From NCBI RefSeq assembly GCF_016820245.1, contig NZ_JAFCAR010000005.1, positions 248,001-312,000 of the forward strand: a stretch of DNA of 64,000 nt. The letters are read 5' to 3'. Under the pieces are notes generated by a model, which was not told where the DNA came from, did not search any database, and saw nothing but the letters and a program-made list of their open reading frames with translations. The DNA is from Jannaschia sp. Os4 (GTDB lineage Bacteria > Pseudomonadota > Alphaproteobacteria > Rhodobacterales > Rhodobacteraceae). Positions 16,926 to 25,638 of this stretch are shown piece by piece (the stretch's first letter is position 1; each line of letters begins with the position of its first letter). A program made the translations under genes and the position numbers.

Positions 16926-17572
16926 TGCCCCGTTCCGAGAGCCGCGCGCTGATCGTGGGGGCCTCGCGCGGGATCGGCGCGGCGCTGGTGGCCGAGGGGC
17001 GCGCGCGGGGCTGGGACGTAATCGGCACGACGCGCGACGGCGACCCGGCGGTGGACGTGACGGACGCGGCGTCGGTGGCGGCGCTGCCGGGCCGGGTGGG
17101 CGAGGTGGACCTGCTGGTCTGCAACGCGGGCGTCTATCCGGACAAGGGCGTCGATCTGGACGGCACCACCGACGAGATGATGCGGATGGCGATGGAGGTG
17201 AACGTCGTGGGCGTGTTCGCCGTCGTGCGCGCGATGCGACCCTGCCTGCGCGACGGCGCCAAGGTGGCGATCGTGTCGTCGCAGATGGGCATCTCCGCGC
17301 GGCCCGCGCCCAACGCCTTCGCCTACCGGGCGTCCAAGGCGGCGGCGACGAACCTCGCGGCCAATCTCGCCGTGGCGCTGGCGCCGAAGGTGGCGGTGGG
17401 CGCTTTCCATCCGGGCTGGGTGCGCACCGACATGGGCGGATCGTCGGCGGCGGTGTCGCCGGAGGAGTCGGCCAAAGGCCTCTGGGACGGGTTCGCGGCG
17501 CTGGAGCCCGGCTTGACCGGGGCGGGCTCGGGCGTGATCAGGTCCTATGACGGAACGCCGCTCCCCTTCTGA
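16925..17572 (+). CDS. Short-chain dehydrogenase/reductase
   Basis: This 215-residue NAD(P)-dependent oxidoreductase has the classical SDR features: GASRGIG cofactor loop at 12-18, CNAGVYP near 68, the serine in VSSQMG near 119, and the catalytic YRASK near 138. At 215 residues it is a short member. The substrate is unknown. It is coupled at its start to DUF1178 (TGATG) and its last 26 nt overlap modA, an unusually long overlap that places it in the modABC transcription unit. Confidence 0.9.
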   Translation: MPRSESRALIVGASRGIGAALVAEGRARGWDVIGTTRDGDPAVDVTDAASVAALPGRVGEVDLLVCNAGVYPDKGVDLDGTTDEMMRMAMEVNVVGVFAVVRAMRPCLRDGAKVAIVSSQMGISARPAPNAFAYRASKAAATNLAANLAVALAPKVAVGAFHPGWVRTDMGGSSAAVSPEESAKGLWDGFAALEPGLTGAGSGVIRSYDGTPLPF

Positions 17573-18290
17573 CCCGACGCGCCGCCGTGTCCTCGGATGC
17601 GGGCTGGGCGCGGCGCTGCTGGCGGCGCCGCTGGTCGCCGCCGCGCCGCTGACGGTCTTCGCCGCCGCCTCGCTCAAGGGGCCGCTGGACGAGATCGCCG
17701 CCGCGCGGGGCGCGCGCGTCGCCTATGGCGGGTCCGGCCTGCTGGCGCGGCAGGTGGCGGCGGGGGCGCCCGCCGACGTGGTGGTGCTGGCCGCGACGGA
17801 CTGGGCGGACTGGCTGGCGGCGCAGGGCGCGACGCGGGGCGGGGTGGTCGACGTGGCGGGCAACCGGCTGGCGCTGGCGGGACCGGCGGGCGCGGCGCCG
17901 GTGGACCTGTCGGCGCAGGCGCTGGAGGCGCGGCTCGGGTCCGGGCGGCTGGCGATGGGCGACCCGATGTCGGTCCCCGCCGGGCGCTACGCGCAGCAGG
18001 CCTTGGAGACGCTGGGCGCGTGGGGCGCGCTGTCCGAGCGGCTGCTGCTGTCCGAGAGCGTGACCGCCGCGCTGGCCTACGTGGCGCGCGGGGCCGCGCC
18101 ACTCGGGCTGGTCTACGGCTCGGACCTGCGCCGCGCCGACGTGGCCGAGGTGGCGGCCATTCCCGCGACCGCCCACGCGCCGATCCGCTACCCCGCCGCC
18201 GTCACGGCCCGCGCCGCGCCGGGGGCCGAGGCGCTCCTCGCGGCCATCGCGGACGCCCGCCCGACCTTCGCCGCCCACGGCTTCGCGTGA
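17547..18290 (+). CDS. modA: Molybdate ABC transporter, substrate-binding protein
   Basis: This periplasmic molybdate (or tungstate) receptor has 247 residues. It begins with a twin-arginine-like signal (TRRRVLGCG then a hydrophobic run), so Tat export is possible. ModA landmarks are LTVFAAASLKGPLDEI near 35, YGGSGLLARQVAAGAPADV near 60, GDPMSVPAGRYAQQAL near 138, and GLVYGSDLRRADVAEV near 187. It overlaps the SDR gene by 26 nt and modB by a GTGA. No molybdenum-cofactor riboswitch is visible upstream because it lies inside the operon. Confidence 0.93.
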   Translation: MTERRSPSDPTRRRVLGCGLGAALLAAPLVAAAPLTVFAAASLKGPLDEIAAARGARVAYGGSGLLARQVAAGAPADVVVLAATDWADWLAAQGATRGGVVDVAGNRLALAGPAGAAPVDLSAQALEARLGSGRLAMGDPMSVPAGRYAQQALETLGAWGALSERLLLSESVTAALAYVARGAAPLGLVYGSDLRRADVAEVAAIPATAHAPIRYPAAVTARAAPGAEALLAAIADARPTFAAHGFA

Positions 18291-18958
18291 TCGACCTGCC
18301 GCCCGAGGCGTGGGAGGCGCTGCGCCTCTCGCTGCGCGTCGCCGCGGTGGCGACGCTCGCGGGGATGCCGCTGGCCTTCGCGGTGGCGTGGCTGCTGGCG
18401 CGGGTGGCGTTCCGGGGGCGGTGGCTGGTGGAGGTGGCGGTGCTGCTGCCGCTGATCCTGCCGCCGGTGGTGACCGGCTACGCGCTGCTGGCGGTCTTCG
18501 CGCCTGCCGGACCGCTGGGCTTCCTTCCCTTTGCCTTCCGCTGGACCGGGGCGGCGCTGGCGGCGGGCGTGATGGCGTTCCCGCTGATGGTGCGACCCAT
18601 CCGCCTCGCGCTGGAGGCGGTGGACCCCCGCGTGGAGGAGGCGGCGGCGACGATGGCGTCGCCGTGGCGCGTGATGGCGACGGTGACGCTGCCGCTGATC
18701 GCGCCGGGCATCCTGGCCGCGGCGATCCTCGGCTTCGCCAAGGCGATGGGGGAGTTCGGCGCGACGATCACCTTCGCGGCCTCCATCCCCGGCGAGACGC
18801 GGACGCTGCCCTCGGCGATCTACGCCTTCCTGCAGGTGCCGGGCGCGGAGGCTGCGACTCGGGGACTGGTACTGGTGGCGGTGGTCGTGGCGGTCGTCGC
18901 GCTGGGCCTGTCGGAATGGCTGGCCCGGCGGGTGGCGGCGCGGGTGCGCGGTGCTTGA
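18287..18958 (+). CDS. modB: Molybdate ABC transporter, permease
   Basis: This inner-membrane permease has 223 residues and starts with GTG inside the modA stop. It shows five to six hydrophobic segments and the EAA loop that contacts ModC (EEAAATMASPWRVMATVTLP near 121-140), with GFAKAMGEFGATITFAASIP near 149, diagnostic for ModB. Length is normal. It overlaps modC by 8 nt. Confidence 0.95.
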   Translation: MIDLPPEAWEALRLSLRVAAVATLAGMPLAFAVAWLLARVAFRGRWLVEVAVLLPLILPPVVTGYALLAVFAPAGPLGFLPFAFRWTGAALAAGVMAFPLMVRPIRLALEAVDPRVEEAAATMASPWRVMATVTLPLIAPGILAAAILGFAKAMGEFGATITFAASIPGETRTLPSAIYAFLQVPGAEAATRGLVLVAVVVAVVALGLSEWLARRVAARVRGA

Positions 18959-19862
18959 GGCGCGGGTCCGGCTGTCGCGCGGGGCCTTCGCGCTGGACGC
19001 GGAGGTGGTGGCGCCCGGCGGCGTGACCGCGCTGTTCGGGCCGTCGGGGGCGGGAAAGACGACCTTCGTGCGCGCGGTCGCGGGGCTGGCGCGGCCCGAG
19101 TCGGGGCGGATCGCGCTGGACGGGCGGGTGCTGTGGGACCAAGGCACGGACGTGCCGCCCCACCGGCGCGGGATCGGCACGGTGTTCCAGGACGCGCGCC
19201 TGCTGCCCCACCGGGACGTGCGCGCGAACCTGCTCTACGGCGCGCCGGGGGACGGGCGGCTGGGGGAGGTGGTGGACCTCTTGGAACTGGGCCCGCTGCT
19301 CGACCGGCGTCCGCGCCACCTGTCGGGTGGCGAGGCGGCGCGGGTTGCGCTGGGCCGCGCGCTGCTGACGGAGCCGCGGCTGGTCGTGCTGGACGAGCCG
19401 CTGGCCTCGCTCGACGCGCGGCTGCGCGGGGCGATCCTGCCCTACCTTGCTCGACTGAAGGCGACGGGGGTGCCGATGCTGCTGATCACCCACGACGCGG
19501 AGGAGGTGGTGGCGCTGGCCGACCGGGTGGCCTTCCTCGATGGCGGGCGGGTCGTGGACGCGGGGCCGCTGGCGGAGGTGCTGGGCGACCCCGTGCGCGC
19601 GGCGCGGCTGGGGGCGGGGCAGGCGGGCGTCGTGCTGACCGAGGCGGACGGGCTGGGCGTCGTGGGGCGGGTGCGGGCGCGGGACGTGGTGCTGGTCTCG
19701 GAGCGGGTGGAGGTCGCGGGCGGCGTGGTGGTGCCGGTGCGCGTGGAGCGGGTGCGGGACGGTGTGGCGGTGTGCGACACGGGCGGGGTGCGGCTGCTGG
19801 CGGACGTGGGGGATGCGCCGATCGAGGGGATGCGGTTCGCCGTGTTGCGCGGCGGACCCTAG
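18951..19862 (+). CDS. modC: Molybdate ABC transporter, ATPase
   Basis: This 303-residue ATPase starts at a GTG within the modB coding end. Walker A GPSGAGKT is near 30, signature LSGGEAARVALGRA near 124, Walker B LVVLDEP near 144, and the H-loop THDAEE near 178. The C-terminal part (about 230-300) is a single regulatory domain related to TOBE; typical ModC proteins of about 350 residues carry a longer one, so this is a compact version. The gene ends in CTAG and is followed by a copy of the dispersed repeat. Confidence 0.94.
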   Translation: MLEARVRLSRGAFALDAEVVAPGGVTALFGPSGAGKTTFVRAVAGLARPESGRIALDGRVLWDQGTDVPPHRRGIGTVFQDARLLPHRDVRANLLYGAPGDGRLGEVVDLLELGPLLDRRPRHLSGGEAARVALGRALLTEPRLVVLDEPLASLDARLRGAILPYLARLKATGVPMLLITHDAEEVVALADRVAFLDGGRVVDAGPLAEVLGDPVRAARLGAGQAGVVLTEADGLGVVGRVRARDVVLVSERVEVAGGVVVPVRVERVRDGVAVCDTGGVRLLADVGDAPIEGMRFAVLRGGP

Positions 19863-19879
19863 ATCGAGGGCGAGCCGAG

Positions 19880-20040
19880 AGCGCATCGCAGGGCCGTGGC
19901 GCGGCGATGCGCGCCATCCGCGGCGTGATTTATCCCTCACCCCCGCACAACGCCGACCCGTCGCGGTACCGGAGATGGATCGCCGTGCCGTGGGGACGGC
20001 CCGGCGATGCGCGGCTCGCTGGCGCTCGCGTACCGCGCGG
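19880..20040 (-). repeat. Dispersed intergenic repeat, copy C (inverted relative to B)
   Basis: The minus strand of this spacer aligns along its core (19880-20012) with copy B (14637-14768), sharing long exact blocks such as GGGGGTGAGGGATAAATC and GCGCCACGGCCCTGCGAT. It lies between convergent modC and scpB, in the same kind of location as copies A and B. The remaining few dozen bases to the scpB stop contain no recognisable gene or signal. Confidence 0.8.
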
Positions 20041-20064
20041 GTGCGTTAGCCCGATCGTCAGACT

Positions 20065-20709
20065 CTATGGTCGTGGGACGTCATCCGCATCGTTCTCGTC
20101 CGGACTGTCCGCGTCCCCGAAGAGCCCGGCCTCACCCTCGGTCTGCTCCGCCTCGGGCGGTGTCCGCTCCAGCAGCCCGGCCTGCCGCAATTCCTTGAGC
20201 CCCGGCAGATCGCGCGGGCTCGACAACCCGAACTGGTCGAGGAAGGCGCGGGTCGTGACGAAGGTGGCGGGGCGGCCCGGCGTCTCGCGGCGGCGCCCGA
20301 GCTTGATCCACTCCAGCTCCATCAATTGGTCGAAGGTGCCGCGCGAGGCGGAGACGCCGCGGATCTCCTCGATCTCGGCGCGGGTGACGGGCTGGTGGTA
20401 GGCGACGATGGCCAGCGTCTCGACGGCGGCGCGCGACAGCTTGCGAGTCTCGACCGTCTCGCGGGTCATCAGGAAGGCGAGGTCGGGGGCCGTGCGCATG
20501 GCCCATGCGTCGCCCACCTTCACGAGGCGGACGCCGCGCCCCTCGTAGCGGCGGGCGAGCGCGTCAAGGGCGGGCGCGGCCTCGCAGCCGTGGGGCATCC
20601 GGGCCTGCAGGTCGGCGATCGTCACCGGCTCGGCTGCGGCGAAGAGGATGGCCTCGACCATGCGCTCCTGCTCTGCCTGCGGCGGGGCGGGGAAGAGGGC
20701 GTCGGTCAT
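20065..20709 (-). CDS. scpB: Segregation and condensation protein B
   Basis: This 214-residue winged-helix kleisin-associated subunit acts with SMC and ScpA in chromosome organisation. Recognisable stretches are MVEAILFAAAEPVTIADLQ near 17 and the conserved core LSRAAVETLAIVAYHQPVTR near 92, followed by EIEEIRGVSASRG. The C-terminus is long and acidic (from about 175 to the end, ending DENDADDVPRP), probably disordered. The ATG lies in the scpA stop (ATGA). It is the last gene of the argS-SPOR-nagZ-scpAB cluster. Confidence 0.95.
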   Translation of the reverse strand: MTDALFPAPPQAEQERMVEAILFAAAEPVTIADLQARMPHGCEAAPALDALARRYEGRGVRLVKVGDAWAMRTAPDLAFLMTRETVETRKLSRAAVETLAIVAYHQPVTRAEIEEIRGVSASRGTFDQLMELEWIKLGRRRETPGRPATFVTTRAFLDQFGLSSPRDLPGLKELRQAGLLERTPPEAEQTEGEAGLFGDADSPDENDADDVPRP

Positions 20710-21506
20710 GCGCCCCGCGTCCCCGCGCGCCGGAGGCTGATGGGGGAGAAGGTCGCGTCCTGGCGGATCTCGACCTGCCCGTGCTTGGCCAGCTCCAGCG
20801 AGGCGGCGAATGTCGCGGCGAGCGCGGAGCGGCGCTGGGCGGGCGTGTCCCAGCCGTCGGGGAGGAAGGCCGACAGGTCCGTCCAGTCGGCGAAGTCGCC
20901 GATCAGCGGGCGCAGCCGCTCCAGCGCCTCCTCCATCGTGAGCACCCCCTCGCGGTCCATCACGTAGGGGCGGAAGTCGTCGCGGGTGCGGACGCGGGCG
21001 TAGCCTTGGAGCAGGTCGAGGAGCGTGCAGTCGTAGGTGACGTGGCGGGCGCGGACGACCTCCTGCGGCATGCCGCGGGCGAAGACGTCGCGGCCCAGCC
21101 GGTCCAGCGCCATCAGCTTGGCGGCGGCGCGGCGCATCCCCTCCAGCCGCTCCAGCTGGAAGGCGAGGTGGGCGGCCATGTCGGCGGCGGACGGCCCCTC
21201 CTCGGTGGGGTCGGGGGGGAGCAGCAGGCGCGACTTCAGGAAGGCGAGCCACGCGGCCATCACGAGGTAGTCGGCGGCCAGCTCGATCCGCAGTTCGGCG
21301 GCGGTCTCGACGAAGCGGAGGTACTGGCGGGCGAGGTCGAGGACGCTGATCTTGGCGAGGTCGACCTTCTGGCCGCGCGCCAGCGTCAGCAGCACGTCGA
21401 GCGGCCCCTCGTAGCCGTCCACGTCGACCACCAGCGCCTCCATCGCGCGGCGTGCGTCGACGTCGTCCCGCGGCGGGCCGTCCTCGAAGTCGTCCGGGTC
21501 GGTCAT
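20706..21506 (-). CDS. scpA: Segregation and condensation protein A (kleisin)
   Basis: This 266-residue kleisin bridges the SMC heads. The N-terminal motif YEGPLDVLLTLARGQKVDL near 32 and DYLVMAAWLAFLKSRLLLPP near 79 are diagnostic, and the C-terminal winged helix includes FAASLELAKHGQVEIRQD near 234. The ATG at 21506 has no strong ribosome site; it lies 8 nt after nagZ, consistent with coupling. Confidence 0.95.
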   Translation of the reverse strand: MTDPDDFEDGPPRDDVDARRAMEALVVDVDGYEGPLDVLLTLARGQKVDLAKISVLDLARQYLRFVETAAELRIELAADYLVMAAWLAFLKSRLLLPPDPTEEGPSAADMAAHLAFQLERLEGMRRAAAKLMALDRLGRDVFARGMPQEVVRARHVTYDCTLLDLLQGYARVRTRDDFRPYVMDREGVLTMEEALERLRPLIGDFADWTDLSAFLPDGWDTPAQRRSALAATFAASLELAKHGQVEIRQDATFSPISLRRAGTRGA

Positions 21507-21514
21507 GGGGCTCC

Positions 21515-22498
21515 CTACGCCAGCGCGTCCATCTCCGCACGGGCCGCGTCGAGGTCGATCTCCTCGGGCGGGGCGCGGAAGGCGAGGGCCTCGTCTGCGC
21601 GCCGCAGCGCGTCGCCGGAGAGCGCGCCGGAGACGGAGACGACCGCCTCCATGTCGCCCTGCTCCCCGTTGCAGTGCAGGATCACGTCGACGCCCGCCGC
21701 GATGGACCGCGCGCAGCGCGTGGCCATGTCGCCGGGCAGGGCGCCCATCGAGATGTCGTCGGTCATCAGCAGGCCGCCGAAGCCGATCGTCTCGCGGATC
21801 TCGCGGATGATCGCGGACGAGTGGGTGCCGGGCCGGTCGGGGTCGATGTCGCGGTAGACGACGTGCGCGGTCATCCCCAGCGGCAGGTCGTTGAGCCCCC
21901 GGAACACCGCGAAGTCGGTCGAGCGCAGGGCGTCGGCGGAGGCGTCGACGTGGGGCAGGCGCTTGTGGCTGTCGGCCGCCGCCCGCCCGTGGCCGGGGAT
22001 GTGCTTGACCACCGGCAGCACGCCCCCCGCGAGGCAGCCCTCGGCGTTGGCGCGGGCGCGGGCGATCACCTCCTCGCGGGTGCGCCCGTAGAGGCGGGAG
22101 AGCAGGAACTCGTGGGTCGCGTCCGTGGCGATGTCGGCGGTCGGCGTGCAGTTCACGTCGATGCCGACGTCGTGGAGCTCCTGCGCTATGAGGCGCGCGC
22201 GCAGCCACATGGCGCGGACGGGATCGGCGGCGCGGTCCATCTGCGTCAGCGGGCGGCGCCAGCGGGACCAGAAGGGCGGGCCGAGGCGCTGCACGCGCCC
22301 GCCCTCCTGGTCCACGAGGATCGGCGCCTGCCGCCCCACGGCGGCCCGCAGGTCCGCGGTGAGCGCGCGCAGCCGGTCCGGGGTGTCGACGTTGCGGGCG
22401 AACAGGATGAACCCCCACGGGTCGGCGTCGCGGAAGAAGGCGGCCTCGTCGCGGGACAGGTCGGGGCCTTCGCAGCCGAGGATGTAGGCACCGGGCAT
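21515..22498 (-). CDS. nagZ: Beta-N-acetylhexosaminidase (NagZ)
   Basis: This cytoplasmic glycoside hydrolase family 3 enzyme removes GlcNAc from anhydromuropeptides in cell-wall recycling. The 327-residue protein has LVDQEGGRVQRL near 61, the histidine-containing loop VVKHIPGHGRAAADSHKRLP near 162, and the nucleophile aspartate in LLMTDDISMGAL near 243. I chose the ATG at 22498 (MPGAYILGCEG); an upstream in-frame start would add 19 residues with no family similarity. Confidence 0.94.
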   Translation of the reverse strand: MPGAYILGCEGPDLSRDEAAFFRDADPWGFILFARNVDTPDRLRALTADLRAAVGRQAPILVDQEGGRVQRLGPPFWSRWRRPLTQMDRAADPVRAMWLRARLIAQELHDVGIDVNCTPTADIATDATHEFLLSRLYGRTREEVIARARANAEGCLAGGVLPVVKHIPGHGRAAADSHKRLPHVDASADALRSTDFAVFRGLNDLPLGMTAHVVYRDIDPDRPGTHSSAIIREIRETIGFGGLLMTDDISMGALPGDMATRCARSIAAGVDVILHCNGEQGDMEAVVSVSGALSGDALRRADEALAFRAPPEEIDLDAARAEMDALA

Positions 22499-22612
22499 GG
22501 CGGCCTCCGGATCGATCTCGGCAGGTCTATGCGGGGCGGCGCGGGCCTCGTGCAAGCGAGGGGCGCGCGGTCGGTGGCGGGGCGTTGCCGGGATGCCTGC
22601 CCTGGAACGCGC

Positions 22613-22637
22613 AAGCCCCGGCGCGGGGCCGGGGCTT
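22613..22637 (-). terminator. Strong hairpin between the SPOR gene and nagZ
   Basis: AAGCCCCGG and CCGGGGCTT form a perfect 9-bp GC-rich stem with a 7-nt loop, eight bases after the SPOR gene stop. There is no U-tract, so it may attenuate rather than end transcription between argS-SPOR and nagZ-scpAB. Confidence 0.45.
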
Positions 22638-22645
22638 CGGGGGTC

Positions 22646-23707
22646 TCAGCGCATCGTCACGGGGATGCAGGCCGCGTTGCGCGCCGTCAGCGCCGAGCAG
22701 AACCGCCGCGCGGCGTCGCCGTCGTCAAAGCCCACCACCCGCAGGCGCCAGAAGTCGCGGCCCCCGGACTGCGCCTTCATGATCATGCGGGACTTGCCGC
22801 CGAGGTATTCGGGGAAGCGGTTCGACAGGCGCTCCCACTCGCGCTTGGCGATGACCTCGCTGTCGAAGGCGCCGAGCTGCGCCACGCGGGTGCCCGGCGC
22901 GATCGAGGAGGGCTCGACGTCGCGGACGCCGCCGGCGGCGGCGACCTGCGGCGCGTCCGCCGGGACGGGCGCGGCGGCGAGGGCGGGGCGCCCGGCCGGC
23001 CGCATCCTGGGGCGGGCGGAGGCGTGGGGCTGGCCCGCCGTCGTCTCGAGGAGCTCGGGCGCGTGCGCGGCGGCGAGCGCCTCGGCGGCGGGGTCCGCGC
23101 CGGGCGTGGCGAGCGTGGAGGTCGCGGCGATCGCGTCGGCGACGGCCCCGTGGTCCACCTCGGTCGAGAGGGGCGACGGCGCGGCGATCACGGCCGCCGC
23201 GGCGGCGGCGGCCGCGTCGCGCGAGATGGCGGTGCGGCTGACGGTGTCGGTGATGTTCTGGACGGTGCGGGGCAGGGGGCGGCTCACCGGCCCGGCGGCG
23301 ACCTGCACGCCCAAGGGCGCGGCGTCGAGGGCGATCGGATCGGGGGCGAGCGCCACCGCGTCGGGCGCGAGGGCGGCGCCCCGGCCCGAGGTGATGTCGG
23401 AGAGCGCCATGCCTTGATAGGCCGCCTGCTGCCCGCCCGGGTTCTCGGGGGCCACGCGCATCGGCCCTTCGAGGGCGCGGATCACGGGGACGTCGGAGAC
23501 GTCGCGCATCGTGAGCTGGACCGCCCAGACGGCCATCCCGGCGGTCACGGCGAGCGACGCCATCGCGCCGGCCCAGCCGGCGGTGCCGAATCGCGCCTGC
23601 GCCGACGGCGCGGGCGCGGGGCCGGCGGCGGGGGCGCGGCGCGCGGGCGCGACGAGCGGGGGCTGCGACGGCGCGCCGACCCCGTTGAGATGATCCATGT
23701 CCGACAT
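22646..23707 (-). CDS. SPOR-domain, single-pass inner-membrane protein
   Basis: This 353-residue protein has a Pro/Ala-rich cytoplasmic N-terminus, one transmembrane helix at about 43-66 (WAGAMASLAVTAGMAVWAVQ), a long low-complexity Ala/Pro/Val periplasmic linker, and a C-terminal SPOR domain (about 270-353; RVAQLGAFDSEVIAKREWER, then DFWRLRVVGFDDGDAARRFC). SPOR domains bind denuded peptidoglycan strands at the division septum. Position between argS and nagZ is conserved in Rhodobacteraceae and suggests a cell-division or wall role. Confidence 0.9.
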   Translation of the reverse strand: MSDMDHLNGVGAPSQPPLVAPARRAPAAGPAPAPSAQARFGTAGWAGAMASLAVTAGMAVWAVQLTMRDVSDVPVIRALEGPMRVAPENPGGQQAAYQGMALSDITSGRGAALAPDAVALAPDPIALDAAPLGVQVAAGPVSRPLPRTVQNITDTVSRTAISRDAAAAAAAAVIAAPSPLSTEVDHGAVADAIAATSTLATPGADPAAEALAAAHAPELLETTAGQPHASARPRMRPAGRPALAAAPVPADAPQVAAAGGVRDVEPSSIAPGTRVAQLGAFDSEVIAKREWERLSNRFPEYLGGKSRMIMKAQSGGRDFWRLRVVGFDDGDAARRFCSALTARNAACIPVTMR

Positions 23708-23834
23708 TGGCCTGCCTCCACGCGTCCGTCGCCGCCGTGGCCGCGCGGACGTCTTGGTTCACTGCGTTGGGGCCGCCGTGGTTGACGCGCCCGCCTCGTA
23801 CCCTCGGCCGGCGCGTCTGGTCATGGGACGCGGT

Positions 23835-25577
23835 TCACCGCATCTCCTGCGCCGGCTCGACGCCCAAGATGCCCAAGCCCGCCGCGATCACCAAGGCGGT
23901 CGCCCGCGCGAGGGCCACCTTCGGCAAGGACGTGTCGCGCGAATCCTGCAGGAAGCGGAGGTCCGCCACATCGTTGCCACGATTCCAATGCGCGTGAAGG
24001 GCGCCCGCCAAGTCGTAGAGATAGAAGGCGATCCGGTGCGGCTCGTGGCCCTTGGCGGCGATCTCGACCATGCGCGGCCACTCTGCCAGCTTGGCCATCA
24101 GCGCGGCCTCGGCCTCGTGGTCGAGCGCCGCGAGGTCCGCGCCGCGCAGCGCGTCGTCCGAGACGTCCCACCCCTGCTCGGCGGCCTTGCGGAGCACGGA
24201 CATGATCCGGGCGTGGGCGTATTGCACGTACCAGACGGGGTTGTCGCGCGACTGCTCGAGCACGGCGTCGACGTCGAAGTCGAGCGGCGCGTCGTTCTTG
24301 CGCGTCAGCATGACGAAGCGGGTCACGTCCGCGCCGACGAGGTCCACGACGTCCGAGAGCGTGACGAAGGTGCCCGCCCGCTTGGACATCTTGAAGGGCT
24401 GGCCGTCCTTCGTGAGCTTCACGAGCTGCGTCAGCTTCACGTCGAGCGGCACCTTTCCGTCCGAGAGCGCCGAGACGGCGGCCTTCATCCGCTTAACGTA
24501 GCCGCCGTGGTCGGCGCCGAACACGTCGATCAGCGCGTCGAAGCCGCGCTCGATCTTGTCGTAGTGGTAGGCGATGTCGGGGGCGAAGTAGGTCCACGAC
24601 CCGTCCGACTTCTTGACCGGGCGGTCCACGTCGTCGCCATGCTCGGTCGACTTGAACAGCGTCTGCTCGCGCGGCTCCCAGTCCTCGGGGGTCTTGCCCT
24701 TCGGCGGCTCGAGCGTGCCGGTGTAGATCAGGCCCTTGTCGTCCAGCGCCTCCAGCGCGGCCTCGATCCGTCCGGTGCCGTAGAGGCTCCGCTCGGAGAA
24801 GAACTCGTCCATCTTCACGCCGAGGAGGTCGAGGTCGCGGCGGATCAGGTCCATCATCGCGTCGATCGCGAAGTCGCGGACCTCCTCCAGCCAGTACTGC
24901 TCGCCCTTGTCGAGATAGGCGTCGCCGACCTTGGCCTTGAGCGCCTCGCCCACCTCCACGAGGTAGTCGCCCGGATACTCGCCGTCGCCGAACTCAGGCG
25001 TGAGGCCATGCGCCTCGCGGTAGCGCTGGAACACCGAGCGGGCCAGCACGTCGACCTGCGCGCCGCCGTCGTTGACGTAGTATTCCCGCGTCACGTCGTG
25101 GCCGGTGAAGGCCAGGAGCGAGGCCAGCGCGTCGCCGAACACCGCGCCCCGCGTGTGGCCCACGTGGAGCGGGCCGGTCGGGTTGGCCGAGACGTACTCG
25201 ACGTTGACCTTCCGGCCCTCGCCCATGCCGGAGCGCCCGAAGGCCGTCCCTTGGTCGAGGACGGCCGCGACCACGCCCTGCCACGCGGCGGGGGCGAGGC
25301 GGAGGTTGAGGAAGCCCGGCCCGGCGACCTCGGCGCTCGCGATGCGCGGGTCCCGCGCCAGCAGGGCGGCCAGCCCGGTGGCGATGTCGCGGGGCTTCTT
25401 GGCGGCGGGCTTGGCCAGCACCATGGCCGCGTTCGTCGCCATGTCCCCGTGGGAGGCGTCGCGCGGGGGCTCGACCGAGATGCCCCGCGTCTCCAGCCCC
25501 TCGGGGAGCGAGCCGCCGCGGGTCATCGCGTCCACGGCGTCGATCACGGCGGCGCGGATGTCGGCGAAGAGGTTCAT
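23835..25577 (-). CDS. argS: Arginyl-tRNA synthetase
   Basis: This class I aminoacyl-tRNA synthetase has 580 residues, normal length. The HIGH-type motif is [12 protein letters not shown] near 127 and the KMSKS-type motif is [12 protein letters not shown] near 390. The N-terminal Add-1 domain (1-110) and the C-terminal anticodon-binding DALR domain ([13 protein letters not shown] near 452) are both present. It is the first gene of the cluster and starts 61 nt from the neighbouring YcaQ-like gene, which is transcribed the same way. Confidence 0.97.
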   Translation of the reverse strand: MNLFADIRAAVIDAVDAMTRGGSLPEGLETRGISVEPPRDASHGDMATNAAMVLAKPAAKKPRDIATGLAALLARDPRIASAEVAGPGFLNLRLAPAAWQGVVAAVLDQGTAFGRSGMGEGRKVNVEYVSANPTGPLHVGHTRGAVFGDALASLLAFTGHDVTREYYVNDGGAQVDVLARSVFQRYREAHGLTPEFGDGEYPGDYLVEVGEALKAKVGDAYLDKGEQYWLEEVRDFAIDAMMDLIRRDLDLLGVKMDEFFSERSLYGTGRIEAALEALDDKGLIYTGTLEPPKGKTPEDWEPREQTLFKSTEHGDDVDRPVKKSDGSWTYFAPDIAYHYDKIERGFDALIDVFGADHGGYVKRMKAAVSALSDGKVPLDVKLTQLVKLTKDGQPFKMSKRAGTFVTLSDVVDLVGADVTRFVMLTRKNDAPLDFDVDAVLEQSRDNPVWYVQYAHARIMSVLRKAAEQGWDVSDDALRGADLAALDHEAEAALMAKLAEWPRMVEIAAKGHEPHRIAFYLYDLAGALHAHWNRGNDVADLRFLQDSRDTSLPKVALARATALVIAAGLGILGVEPAQEMR

Positions 25578-25638
25578 GGGCTCGGTCTCCTGGGGCGGGC
25601 GGAGAGCCGGATAGGGCAGGGGATGCGCGGGCGCAACG

